The notes: a model not told the origin generated them from the sequence alone. DNA of 14,734 bases from Pseudomonadota bacterium (GCA_021852325.1 JAJZNM010000151.1:1-14734); one strand, 5' to 3'; numbered from the stretch's first letter, positions 1 to 6,682 are shown. Made by a program: numbers and translations.

Positions 1-192
1 TTCAAACTGGTCGATCATGGCTTCGGGCATGATGCTCAAGGCCGCTTCACGGATCATCGTCACGTCGAGGACGGTTTTGCCGACGGCCAGGATCCGGCCC
101 TGGACCCGGATCTTGATCGGGGATCCGGTGGTGAGATAAAGATCAGAAGCTTTCTGTTCCGCCATCAGGCGGAGATAGGGCTCAAGATTCAT
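1..192 (-). CDS. Second PilU-like type IV pilus retraction ATPase, N-terminal part only
   Basis: Partial gene, cut by the left edge of the window; 64 N-terminal residues are visible (MNLEPYLRLMAEQKASDLYL...). The segment KASDLYLTTGSPIKIRVQGRI matches the N-terminal PAS-like domain that starts all PilT/PilU ATPases, with the family hallmark ASDL followed by a G-P-x-R-x-G-like stretch. The ATP-binding core lies outside the window. The start is the ATG whose first base is 192; AAGGA sits 7 to 8 bases upstream on the coding strand as a ribosome site. It follows pilU by 51 bases on the same strand, so it probably belongs to the same pilus-retraction operon. The opening residues (YLRLM, LYLTTG) resemble PilU more than PilT. 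Family assignment is secure; the exact subtype is inferred from the N-terminus only. Confidence 0.85.
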   Translation of the reverse strand, partial: MNLEPYLRLMAEQKASDLYLTTGSPIKIRVQGRILAVGKTVLDVTMIREAALSIMPEAMIDQFE

Positions 193-243
193 GCATGCTT
201 CCTTAGAGTGGATCGTTCCCGCCCCCCCACGTCAGAGGGGGCG

Positions 244-1419
244 TCATCTCGGCTTGCGGATCGGGATAGTCGATTTCGGCGCGCTCTCCGCCAGTTTCAG
301 GTCTTCAAGACTGTCATCCGCCGGGCGGCTGGCCCGGCGGCTCTCGAGCTTGATCCGCAGGCGCAACTCATTCTGGGAATCGGCGTTGCGGATCGCCTCC
401 TCGTAGCTGATCACGCCCCGTTCATACAGGTCAAAAATGGCCTGGTCGAACGTCTGCATGCCGAGTTCGGTCGATTTCGCCATGAGCTCTTTGAGTTCTG
501 CAACCCGGCCGTTGAAGATGAGGTCCGCGACCAGGGGGGTGTTGATCAGGATCTCCATGGCGGCGACGCGGCCCGTGCCAGACGCTCGCCGCAACAGCCG
601 TTGCGAAATCATGGCTTTGAGATTCAGGGAAAGATCCATGAGGAGTTGCTGACGGCGTTCCGGAGGATAGAGGTTGATGACCCGGTCGAGTGCCTGGTTC
701 GCGTTGTTGGCATGGAGGGTGCTCAGACAGAGGTGTCCGGTTTCGGCAAAATCGACTGCATAGGTCATCGCCTCGGTGTCGCGAATCTCGCCGATCAGGA
801 TGACATCCGGAGCCTGGCGCAGCGTGTTCTTGAGGGCAGATCCCCAGGATTCGGTATCGATCCCGAGCTCACGCTGGGTCACAATGCAGGAGGCATGGCC
901 GTGCACATATTCGATCGGGTCCTCGATTGTAACGATATGGTCATGCGCATGGGTATTGCGGTGGTGGATCATGGCCGCCAGCGTTGTCGATTTGCCGGAC
1001 CCGGTCGCGCCCACGACGAGGACGAGTCCACGCTTGGTCATGGAGATCGGTTCCAGTACCAGGGGCAAGTCCAATTCCCGGATCGTCGGAACCTGTGTGT
1101 TGATCGTTCGCAACACGGCTCCGAGCCGACCCTGTTCGACGAAGGCGCTGACCCGGAACCGTCCGATGCCCGGGGGTGCAATGGCGAAGTTGACTTCTTT
1201 GGAGGCATCGAACTCGCGTGACTGGCGGTCATTCAGGAGCGCGCGTACCAGGGTTGCGGCCTGCTCAGCTGAAAAGGGCCGGTCCGAGACCGGTTTGACC
1301 TCGCCATCGATCTTCATCGCGGGCGGAAACTCGGCCGTGATGAAGAGGTCGGACGCATGGCGCTGCACCATGATCCGGAGCATGTCTTGTACAAATTTGA
1401 CAGCTTGATCGCGGTCCAT
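244..1419 (-). CDS. pilU: PilU, type IV pilus retraction ATPase
   Basis: Hexameric cytoplasmic ATPase of the PilT/VirB11 family, known to act with PilT in pilus retraction and twitching. The 391-residue product has the N-terminal domain (about 1-110, with ASDLFIT at 22-28), Walker A GATGSGKST at 137-145, an Asp box around HIVTIEDPIEYVH at 161-173, Walker B DVILIGEIRD at 205-214 and a His box with STLHANNANQ at 233-242. The segment LINTPLVADLI at 291-301 replaces the AIRNLIRE motif of PilT, which is typical of PilU. The KSTELGMQTFDQA segment at 315-327 is also PilU-like. The start at 1419 was chosen because the homologous region begins there, GAGGA lies just upstream, and it leaves a 14-base gap to pilT. 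A longer reading to 1518 would overlap pilT and adds unrelated residues. Confidence 0.95.
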   Translation of the reverse strand: MDRDQAVKFVQDMLRIMVQRHASDLFITAEFPPAMKIDGEVKPVSDRPFSAEQAATLVRALLNDRQSREFDASKEVNFAIAPPGIGRFRVSAFVEQGRLGAVLRTINTQVPTIRELDLPLVLEPISMTKRGLVLVVGATGSGKSTTLAAMIHHRNTHAHDHIVTIEDPIEYVHGHASCIVTQRELGIDTESWGSALKNTLRQAPDVILIGEIRDTEAMTYAVDFAETGHLCLSTLHANNANQALDRVINLYPPERRQQLLMDLSLNLKAMISQRLLRRASGTGRVAAMEILINTPLVADLIFNGRVAELKELMAKSTELGMQTFDQAIFDLYERGVISYEEAIRNADSQNELRLRIKLESRRASRPADDSLEDLKLAESAPKSTIPIRKPR

Positions 1420-1433
1420 GGGGTTCCTCGTCG

Positions 1434-2495
1434 TTAGGCGAACAGGTCTTTGTTGGTGGCCTTGGCCCGGGCCTGATCGCGGGCGACCAAGCCTCGCTTC
1501 ACGAGATCGGTGAGGCATTGGTCGAGCGTCTGCATCCCATGGGTCTGGCCGGTCTGGATAGCGGAATACATTTGGGCGACCTTGTTTTCCCGGATCAGGT
1601 TGCGGATCGCGGGAGTCGCAATCATGATCTCATAAGCCGCGATCCGTCCGCCGGACATGCGTTTCATCAAGGTCTGGGAAATCACCGCGCGCAGGGATTC
1701 CGATAGCATCGTCCGCACCATGTCTTTTTCAGCGGCGGGAAAGACATCCACCACCCGGTCGATCGTCTTCGCGGCCGAACTCGTGTGGAGCGTGGCGAAT
1801 ACCAGGTGACCCGTCTCGGCTGCGGTGAGTGCGAGCCGGATCGTTTCGAGGTCGCGCATCTCGCCCACCAGGATGACATCCGGGTCCTCGCGCAGACCGG
1901 CTCGCAACGCCTCTGCGAAGCCTAGGGTGTGTTCGTGGACTTCACGCTGGTTGACAATGCATTTCTTGCTTTCGTGGACGAACTCGATTGGATCCTCGAT
2001 GGTGAGGATGTGAGACATGAGGTTTTCATTAACATGGTTGACCATGGCGGCCAGCGTGGTCGACTTGCCCGATCCGGTGGGTCCGGTGACGAGGACGAGT
2101 CCGCGGGGTTGCAGGGAAATTTCCTTGAATATCGTGGGGCTGGCCAACTCCTCCAGGGTGAGGACCTGGGAGGGGATGGTCCGAAACACCGCTGCCGGGC
2201 CCCGTTTCTGGTTGAACGCGTTGACCCGGAAACGGGCGAGGCCCCCGATCTCGAAGGAAAAGTCGCATTCCAGGAATTCTTCGAATTGTTTACGTTGCTT
2301 ATCGTTCATAATGTCATAGATCATGTCGTGTACTTTCTTGTTTTCCAAGGGCGGCAGGTTGATCCGCCGGATGTCTCCATCGACCCGGATCATCGGGGGT
2401 TCTCCTGAAGACAGGTGGAGATCCGAGGCGTTGTTCCGGACGCCAAACTGGAGGAGCTGGGTAATATCCAGGATTTTGACTGCTTCTTCGGCCAT
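1434..2495 (-). CDS. pilT: PilT, type IV pilus retraction ATPase
   Basis: Motor ATPase that depolymerises pilin at the inner-membrane base of the type IV pilus. The 353-residue product is of usual PilT length. It shows ITQLLQFGVRNNASDLHLSSGEPP at the N-terminus, Walker A GPTGSGKST at 138-146, Asp box ILTIEDPIEFVH at 163-174, Walker B DVILVGEMRD at 206-215, His box HLVFATLHT at 230-238 and the diagnostic AIRNLIRE at 296-303. The start at 2495 (MAEEAVKILDITQLL) fits the family; an upstream start at 2558 adds 21 residues and would reach into proC. It is the first gene of the three-gene retraction cluster and is divergent from proC, with 47 bases between the starts. The ribosome site is weak. Confidence 0.96.
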   Translation of the reverse strand: MAEEAVKILDITQLLQFGVRNNASDLHLSSGEPPMIRVDGDIRRINLPPLENKKVHDMIYDIMNDKQRKQFEEFLECDFSFEIGGLARFRVNAFNQKRGPAAVFRTIPSQVLTLEELASPTIFKEISLQPRGLVLVTGPTGSGKSTTLAAMVNHVNENLMSHILTIEDPIEFVHESKKCIVNQREVHEHTLGFAEALRAGLREDPDVILVGEMRDLETIRLALTAAETGHLVFATLHTSSAAKTIDRVVDVFPAAEKDMVRTMLSESLRAVISQTLMKRMSGGRIAAYEIMIATPAIRNLIRENKVAQMYSAIQTGQTHGMQTLDQCLTDLVKRGLVARDQARAKATNKDLFA

Positions 2496-2531
2496 GATAC
2501 GGGGTTCCCGCAGGCTTTCTACTCCCTTAAA

Positions 2532-2558
2532 GGTATAGCGAAGTGAATCGAACAGCAA
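2532..2558 (-). promoter_or_regulatory. Weak candidate promoter for pilT
   Basis: Read on the minus strand, TTGCTG (2558-2553) and TATACC (2537-2532) are separated by 15 bases, upstream of the pilT start at 2495. The match to sigma-70 consensus is partial and the spacer is short. It overlaps the first codons of proC, which is expected in such a narrow divergent gap. This is a consensus guess only. Confidence 0.25.
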
Positions 2559-3439
2559 GCGCCCCCTCCCTGAAGACGTTCTCCGGCGACGAGGACCGCC
2601 CGGGATCCACTACTTTCCGGATCGCCATTCTCGGCGGGGGGCACCTCGGACGGGCTTGCGCCGCCGGATTCATCCGGTCCGGAATCGACCCGGGGCGGAT
2701 CCGAGTGGGCGAGCCGGATCCCGAGAGGCGCATCGGACTGGAACGCGACCTCAGCGTGGTGGCACAGGCAGACAATCGTGCGCTGGTTGAATGGGCCCAG
2801 GTGGTGCTCGTGGCCATCCGTCCCTCGGATCTCGGGACGGTGTTGGCTCCGCTCCGTGCCGTTTGGGGATCCGGTGTATACCGGGTCGTGAGCCTGGCGG
2901 CCGGTGTTCCGGTTGCACAGCTCCGTCAATGGATTCCAGACGCAGTGAGGCTCATGCGGGCCATGCCGAACCTGGCTGTTGCAATGGGGCAAGGGGTGAT
3001 TGCGGTGTATGTCCCGGATGCGGTAGCGGAAACCGACCGACGGCTTCTGGAGAGCCTCTTCAACCGGTTGGGCACCGTCTTCTGGCTGGAGGTGGAAGAC
3101 CAGCTGAATCTCGTGACGGCACTTTCCGGAAGCGGACCGGCCTATTTCTTCTACTTCATGGAGCAGCTCGAAGCGGCGGCGGTTGCGATGGGGATGGAAC
3201 CGCGCATGGCACGCTTGCTCGTGATGAAGACGGGGATCGGAAGCTTGGCGCTGGCCGAGGCAGGCCAGGGAGCGTTCCGGGAGCTGCGTGAACAGGTCAC
3301 CTCTCCCGGCGGGACCACGGCTGCTGCCTTCGCACAGCTTTCCCGTCCCGGGTTTCCAGAGGGGATTGCGGCCGCAGTGCGTGCAGCCTATGACCGTGCC
3401 CGTGCTCTTGCGCATCCCTCACCGGAGACGAAGCCATGA
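2543..3439 (+). CDS. proC: Pyrroline-5-carboxylate reductase
   Basis: Catalyses the last step of proline synthesis, NAD(P)H-dependent reduction of pyrroline-5-carboxylate, in the cytoplasm. The 298-residue product has the Rossmann dinucleotide loop IAILGGGHLG at 27-36 (His replaces the Asn common in GGGNMG), VVLVAIRPSD at 87-96, RAMPNLAVAMGQG at 139-151, the substrate-site motif ALSGSGPAY at 193-201 and QVTSPGGTTAAA at 251-262. It carries about 24 extra residues before the Rossmann fold. The start is GTG at 2543 with AAAGG nine bases upstream; a later start is possible because the extension is not conserved in the family. The stop codon overlaps the yggT ATG (ATGA), so the two genes are translationally coupled. 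The proC-yggT pairing is common in gammaproteobacteria. Confidence 0.95.
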   Translation: MNRTASAPSLKTFSGDEDRPGSTTFRIAILGGGHLGRACAAGFIRSGIDPGRIRVGEPDPERRIGLERDLSVVAQADNRALVEWAQVVLVAIRPSDLGTVLAPLRAVWGSGVYRVVSLAAGVPVAQLRQWIPDAVRLMRAMPNLAVAMGQGVIAVYVPDAVAETDRRLLESLFNRLGTVFWLEVEDQLNLVTALSGSGPAYFFYFMEQLEAAAVAMGMEPRMARLLVMKTGIGSLALAEAGQGAFRELREQVTSPGGTTAAAFAQLSRPGFPEGIAAAVRAAYDRARALAHPSPETKP

Positions 3440-3996
3440 TCTTGCACTGGTCGAGCGCCTGGATCTTTCTCATCAATTTCATGTTCACGCTCTATGCGCT
3501 GGTTTTCTTGACGCGGTTTGCCCTGAGCTGGAGCCGGGTCGATCCGAGGCACCCGCTGATCCAGGGGATCGGGCGCATCACCTGGCCACTGCTGCGACCC
3601 TTTTACCGCTATGGCGGCGGGCGCCGCCTCAGACGGGATTGGTGGAGCCTCGCCTGGGCGTTCTTTCTCTGCTGGCTGGACCTTGAAATCCTTGCCTTCT
3701 GGGCCAGGGGCCCCGCTGTGCCCTGGCCGATGCTGATCCTTGCGGCGGGGGTGAAAGGCCTCACGTTGCTGGATGACCTCTACATCTTTACCCTGATCGT
3801 CGGAGTCGTCCTGAGCTGGTTTGTGGCCTACCCCGGCCATCCGATGCTGAGCTTCCTTGAGGCAATCTATGAGCCTCTGCTGCGTCCCCTGCGGCGCCTG
3901 CTGCCAGTCTCGACCGGATTCGATTTTGCTCCCGTTCTCGCTTTGGCATTTCTGTTCTTCGTCAATATCCTGCTGCCAGGGATCCGCATCCGCTGA
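3436..3996 (+). CDS. yggT: YggT family integral membrane protein
   Basis: Inner-membrane protein of the YGGT family; family members are linked to osmotic stress and cell-envelope or division functions, but no biochemical role is established. The 186-residue product has two tandem YGGT repeats. Each pairs a hydrophobic segment (about 8-30 and 97-125) with a HP-x-(6-8)-PLLRP motif, HPLIQ...WPLLRPFYR near 38-57 and HPMLSFLEAIYEPLLRPLRR near 135-154. Further hydrophobic segments are at about 69-88 and 164-183. The ATG at 3436 overlaps the proC stop by four bases. No ribosome site independent of proC is obvious, which supports coupling. Confidence 0.9.
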   Translation: MILHWSSAWIFLINFMFTLYALVFLTRFALSWSRVDPRHPLIQGIGRITWPLLRPFYRYGGGRRLRRDWWSLAWAFFLCWLDLEILAFWARGPAVPWPMLILAAGVKGLTLLDDLYIFTLIVGVVLSWFVAYPGHPMLSFLEAIYEPLLRPLRRLLPVSTGFDFAPVLALAFLFFVNILLPGIRIR

Positions 3997-4038
3997 TGGA
4001 CTGAGATCCAAAGCCGGTATGGCGGCTCGGGCCTCACT

Positions 4039-4053
4039 CCCCTGAAACAGGGG
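4039..4053. other. Short perfect hairpin between yggT and the HU-type gene
   Basis: CCCCTG and CAGGGG form a 6-base stem with a 3-base AAA loop. There is no T-tract after it on either strand, so it is not a classical intrinsic terminator. It sits in a 153-base gap after yggT and may mark the 3' end of the proC-yggT transcript or a leader element of the next gene. Confidence 0.3.
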
Positions 4054-4149
4054 TCAGTCGGGTACCTCATGTTCCGGGATTCCACCCTTCCGGCTGGGGT
4101 TATGGTAGATTTAGCGGGTTCGTTTTTCTCTCCAACTACCAGGAATCAC

Positions 4150-4473
4150 ATGCCTAGCAACAATCACGCTGCCAAGCCTCTGACCAAGAGCGAGCTGCTT
4201 CGGACGATATCCGAGGAAACCGAGCTCAGCCGCAAGCAGGTCTCCGCGGTCTTTGACGCACTTGAGGGGCAGATCAAAAAAAGCCTTGGGAAAAGGGGTG
4301 CCGGTCTTTTCGTTTTGCCGGGGATGCTCAAGATCAAGCTGGTACACAAGCCAGCGGTGAAAGCAAGAAAAGGCGTCAATCCATTCACGGGCGAACCCAC
4401 GACTTTCAAGGCGCGACCGGCGCGCAACGTCGTCAAGGTTCTGGCGCTCAAGAAACTCAAGGATATGGCCTAA
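4150..4473 (+). CDS. HU/IHF-type histone-like DNA-binding protein
   Basis: Small basic nucleoid protein of the HU/IHF superfamily, 107 residues. After a 10-residue leader come TKSELLRTISEETELSRKQV (about 12-31), the usual two-helix dimer body. This is followed by a beta region LFVLPGMLKIKLVHKPAVKARKG and a DNA-contacting arm around VNPFTGEPTTFKARPARNVV at 76-95. HU arms normally carry R-N-P; here the equivalent is V-N-P followed by a second RPARN segment. The C-terminus is lysine-rich (KKLKDMA). The ATG at 4150 has AGGAA five bases upstream; a reading starting at 4069 adds unrelated residues. It resembles the divergent HU paralogues found beside classical HU in many gammaproteobacteria. It is likely a separate transcription unit from yggT, given the 153-base gap. 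Confidence 0.88.
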   Translation: MPSNNHAAKPLTKSELLRTISEETELSRKQVSAVFDALEGQIKKSLGKRGAGLFVLPGMLKIKLVHKPAVKARKGVNPFTGEPTTFKARPARNVVKVLALKKLKDMA

Positions 4474-4485
4474 TCCCCATTCGAG

Positions 4486-4511
4486 CGGGGTCTTCCCGGT
4501 ACGGAACCCCG
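4486..4511. terminator. Possible hairpin between convergent genes
   Basis: CGGGGT at 4486-4491 pairs with ACCCCG at 4506-4511. Within the loop, CCGGTACGG could add a small inner stem. It lies 13 bases past the HU-type stop codon and before the end of the convergent hydrolase gene, where a bidirectional terminator would be expected. No clear T-run follows, so terminator function is only a guess. Confidence 0.3.
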
Positions 4512-4530
4512 TGACCCGCTGTTCTTCCCG

Positions 4531-5229
4531 TCACTGATTTTGCGTCGAAGCCCGCCGCAGGGTCGTGACGGGAGGTGCAGATGCAGTCTCGGGCAGATGG
4601 GCGCCGAGAAATTCAGTGACCGCTTGCCTGAGCGGGGTGAGGTGACCATGGAAGAAATGGGTGGTCTCAGGCCATAGCCTGAAGTCGGGTGGGGGGTTGA
4701 GGTGCGCACACCAGGTGGCCACGGCCCGTGGGGAAACCACTTCATCCCGATCGCCCTGGATCACGAGCCAAGGGCACACCGGAGCTTCGTCTCTGGCCAG
4801 TGCGAGGTGCTCGACGGGCGGTGCAATGCTGACCAGCAACGCCGCACCGGCGGGACGGGCGGCGCGGATGGCCACTCCGGCTCCGAAGGAGAACCCGAGC
4901 AGCCAGAGTGCGAGATCCCGTCCCCAGTTTGCAAAGGCCCAGTCGATGACCGCATGCGCGTCTTCCAGCTCTCCCGCTCCTTCCCCGTAGTGCCCGGCGC
5001 TCTTTCCGACGCCACGAAAATTGAACCGGATCGTATAGGCACCGAGATGACCGGCCGCCCGGGTCAGCGTGAACACCACCTTGTTGTCGAGCGTGCCTTG
5101 AAAAAGCGGGTGAGGATGGAAGATGACCGCAATGGCAGCCGGTGCAAGCTGGCCTGCAAGTCCAGTGCCGATGCGGGCATCAAGGGGTCCGGCTGGCCCC
5201 GGGATGAATTGCTGGTTTTCGGTCGCCAC
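4531..5229 (-). CDS. Alpha/beta hydrolase (COG2945-like)
   Basis: Predicted cytoplasmic serine hydrolase of the alpha/beta fold; the substrate is unknown. The 232-residue product contains HPHPLFQGTLDNKVV at 38-52, a signature of this hydrolase group, then RFNFRGVGKSAG at 68-79, the nucleophile elbow GFSFG at 112-116 (Ser114), GDRDEVV at 159-165 (acid residue probably Asp162) and TTHFFHG at 189-195 (His191). The full catalytic triad is therefore present. The start is GTG at 5229, preceded by GGAG eight bases away. The frame stays open upstream to about 5478 but has no ATG, GTG or TTG. It is convergent with the HU-type gene and divergent from dtd, so it is probably monocistronic. Confidence 0.85.
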   Translation of the reverse strand: MATENQQFIPGPAGPLDARIGTGLAGQLAPAAIAVIFHPHPLFQGTLDNKVVFTLTRAAGHLGAYTIRFNFRGVGKSAGHYGEGAGELEDAHAVIDWAFANWGRDLALWLLGFSFGAGVAIRAARPAGAALLVSIAPPVEHLALARDEAPVCPWLVIQGDRDEVVSPRAVATWCAHLNPPPDFRLWPETTHFFHGHLTPLRQAVTEFLGAHLPETASAPPVTTLRRASTQNQ

Positions 5230-5467
5230 GACGGTCTCTCCGCTCCCGCACGGGTTGCCGGTATTGTCGCCGATTGCGGGCTGGACCGGATCGCTGACCC
5301 CGGTCCCACGGTCAAGACCGAAGGTCCGGTGATCCAGTCCATGGCGGGGATAGGTGCCCGAGGTTTCAGGGCACGCGACGCATCTGACCTCACCCTCCCC
5401 ACCTTTCCGTACGCACGTCGCATGATCCTTGTCGTAGGGCAGTATGCCTGTGCGCGCATGAAAATAA

Positions 5468-5485
5468 TATCAACAAATGTTGACA
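5468..5485. promoter_or_regulatory. Imperfect palindrome overlapping the -35 box
   Basis: TATCAACA (5468-5475) and TGTTGACA (5478-5485) form an inverted repeat with a 2-base centre; 7 of 8 positions pair. The right arm contains the TTGACA -35 hexamer at 5480-5485. A protein bound here would compete with RNA polymerase. On the minus strand the sequence just beyond the left arm includes TATTAT, a possible -10 for leftward transcription toward the hydrolase. Confidence 0.5.
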
Positions 5486-5508
5486 CTTTTTGTAAACGAT
5501 CGTTTACA
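5480..5508 (+). promoter_or_regulatory. Candidate sigma-70 promoter for dtd-tatABC
   Basis: A perfect consensus -35 TTGACA (5480-5485) is followed, after exactly 17 bases, by TTTACA (5503-5508), a weak -10. The promoter lies about 100 bases ahead of dtd and faces it. The poor -10 with an ideal -35, and the palindrome filling the spacer, suggest a regulated promoter. No other good plus-strand promoter was found before dtd. Confidence 0.55.
5491..5508. promoter_or_regulatory. Perfect 18-base palindromic operator
   Basis: TGTAAACGATCGTTTACA is identical to its reverse complement over all 18 bases. It occupies most of the spacer and the whole -10 of the candidate promoter, the classic position for a repressor site. 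Its length and its AAACG/CGTTT half-sites resemble operators of TetR-family or LacI-family dimers. No such regulator is encoded in this window, so the binding protein is unknown. Confidence 0.65.
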
Positions 5509-5551
5509 TGGCACCCCGGGACACTTTGGGACCGGAAACTCCATGATCTGC

Positions 5552-5577
5552 AAATATCTGATACGTTAAGGATATTT
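5552..5577. repeat. AT-rich inverted repeat in the dtd leader
   Basis: AAATATC (5552-5558) and GATATTT (5571-5577) are perfect 7-base arms around a 12-base loop, followed by two more T residues. In RNA this would be a weak AU-rich hairpin 32 bases before the dtd start codon. It could be a further protein site, a leader structure, or chance in AT-rich DNA. Confidence 0.4.
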
Positions 5578-5609
5578 TTCTCAACACGCCGATCAAGGGG
5601 GGTGAGCTG

Positions 5610-6071
5610 ATGAAGGCGCTGATCCAGCGGGTGACTCAAGCCGAAGTCGAGGTCTCCGGCGAAATCATCGCTTCGGTTGGCCTCGGCATGCTCGTACTGG
5701 TGGGTTTTGAGCGTGGGGATGATCACGCGACAGCCCTCCGGATGGTCGACCGGGTCATGCATTACCGGCTGTTCTCCGATCCGGAAGGTCATCTGAATCT
5801 CGATGTCGAGGCCGTTTCTGGGGGTGTCCTCTGGGTGCCCCAGTTCACCTTGGTGGCCGATACCCGCCATGGCAACCGGGCGGACCTGAATCAAGGTCTG
5901 CCACGTGATCCAAGTGCCAAGCTGTTCGAGCAGTTGCTGGCGGAAGCTCGCTCCCGTTATCCGGGCGCGACCGCCGGCGCCGGCCGATTTGGCGCCAAGA
6001 TGCGCATCCATCTTGTGAACGATGGTCCGGTGACCTTCCTGCTCACGACTGAGGGATCCGAGATAAGCTAA
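5610..6071 (+). CDS. dtd: D-aminoacyl-tRNA deacylase
   Basis: Removes D-amino acids (and glycine mischarged on tRNA-Ala) from tRNA as a homodimer in the cytoplasm. The 153-residue length is near the family norm. MKALIQRVTQAEVEV at 1-15 is the canonical N-terminus, and LVNDGPVTFLL at 135-145 holds the Gly-cisPro motif (NDGPVT) that gives chiral selectivity. The second active-site motif, normally SQFTL, reads VPQFTL at 76-81, so the usual Ser is Pro77. HGNRADLNQG at 87-96 matches the segment that follows in the family. The ATG at 5610 has a strong ribosome site, AAGGGGGGTGAG, just upstream. It is the first gene of a run that continues with tatA after 47 bases. Confidence 0.93.
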   Translation: MKALIQRVTQAEVEVSGEIIASVGLGMLVLVGFERGDDHATALRMVDRVMHYRLFSDPEGHLNLDVEAVSGGVLWVPQFTLVADTRHGNRADLNQGLPRDPSAKLFEQLLAEARSRYPGATAGAGRFGAKMRIHLVNDGPVTFLLTTEGSEIS

Positions 6072-6118
6072 AATAGGTTCTTTACTGCGGCCTGATTGGT
6101 CCGCCGGAGGTAGAGACC

Positions 6119-6352
6119 ATGGGACTCGATGGTCTGAGTATCTGGCACCTGCTCATCATTTTTGCGATCGTTGTTGTGATTTTTGGCACGGGCCGCCTGC
6201 GCACGATCGGCCCTGACCTGGGCAAGGCGATCCGCAGTTTCAGGGAAGCGCTCAATGGTGAGCCCGCTGACGCCAAGAAACCCGAACCCGCTAAGCAGAC
6301 ACCGCCTGCCGCAACCGGCACCCCGCCCGAAAACAAGGACCCGGCACCCTGA
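6119..6352 (+). CDS. tatA: Twin-arginine translocase subunit TatA
   Basis: Pore-forming component of the Tat pathway, which exports folded proteins across the inner membrane. The 77-residue product has one N-terminal transmembrane helix (about 7-22), the hinge FGTGRLRTIGPDLG at about 22-35, an amphipathic helix KAIRSFREAL and a proline- and lysine-rich soluble tail. These are the standard TatA features. GGAGG lies ten bases ahead of the ATG at 6119. It is preceded by dtd and followed by tatB after 78 bases. Confidence 0.95.
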   Translation: MGLDGLSIWHLLIIFAIVVVIFGTGRLRTIGPDLGKAIRSFREALNGEPADAKKPEPAKQTPPAATGTPPENKDPAP

Positions 6353-6430
6353 ATCAGGGGTCCACCGTACCGCCTGAAGCCAGGGAGGCGCGGCGGAAGG
6401 TCTTGGACGCGACCGGATCCGGGTTACTCG

Positions 6431-6682
6431 ATGTTTGATTTTGGCCTGGGTGAAATCGTCGTGCTTGCGCTCATCGCGTTGATCGTGGTGGGTCCGGATC
6501 AGATCCCGTCCGTTGCGCGTTTGTTCGGAAACTGGATCCGGCAGGCGCGCACGGTCTGGTCGCGGCTCAACGAGGATTTTGGGGATGTGTTTGAACTTGA
6601 GCACGAACCTGAAGAGCACGAGCACGCCAATGATCAGCCCACCCAGAACCGTGAGCCTCCCGGTCCGCCCGCTTTGCGATGA
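6431..6682 (+). CDS. tatB: Twin-arginine translocase subunit TatB
   Basis: Partner of TatC in the Tat substrate-receptor complex. The start MFDFGLGEIVVLALIALIVV is a textbook TatB N-terminus, with the polar Glu8 in the membrane helix, and is followed by GPDQIPSVARLFGNWIRQAR, the hinge and amphipathic helix. The protein has only 83 residues, about half the length of E. coli TatB; the tail is short, acidic and histidine-containing. The ATG at 6431 has no strong ribosome site. Its TGA overlaps the tatC ATG (ATGA at 6679-6682), so tatB and tatC are coupled. Confidence 0.93.
   Translation: MFDFGLGEIVVLALIALIVVGPDQIPSVARLFGNWIRQARTVWSRLNEDFGDVFELEHEPEEHEHANDQPTQNREPPGPPALR

Larger units (their letters stand above)
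5230..5609. other. 380-base intergenic region between the hydrolase and dtd
   Basis: No convincing gene is present. The first 230 bases are GC-rich and hold one inverted repeat, GTGCCC (5354-5359) with GGGCAC (5369-5374). From about 5460 to 5585 the composition changes abruptly to AT-rich. This part contains a -35 box, two palindromes and a third inverted repeat, described in separate entries. The region is far longer than other divergent gaps here and probably carries the promoters for both flanking genes. Confidence 0.7.

Noticed and set aside
208..1221. Long plus-strand open frame opposite pilU
   Set aside because: It is antisense to a clear pilU gene and its product shows no family features; openness follows from GC-rich codons.
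1420..1518. Longer N-terminus for pilU
   Set aside because: The extra 33 residues overlap pilT, are unlike PilU N-termini, and the start at 1419 has a ribosome site.
5354..5374. GTGCCC/GGGCAC inverted repeat as a terminator or operator
   Set aside because: Short arms, no T-tract and no nearby promoter; chance is likely in GC-rich DNA.
4702..5610. Plus-strand frame of about 300 codons across the hydrolase and the gap
   Set aside because: It runs antisense to the hydrolase with a full catalytic triad and crosses the dtd promoter island; no recognisable domain.
5064..6011. Minus-strand frame across dtd and the intergenic region
   Set aside because: It is antisense to dtd and shifted relative to the hydrolase; it also spans the promoter. 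No family resemblance.
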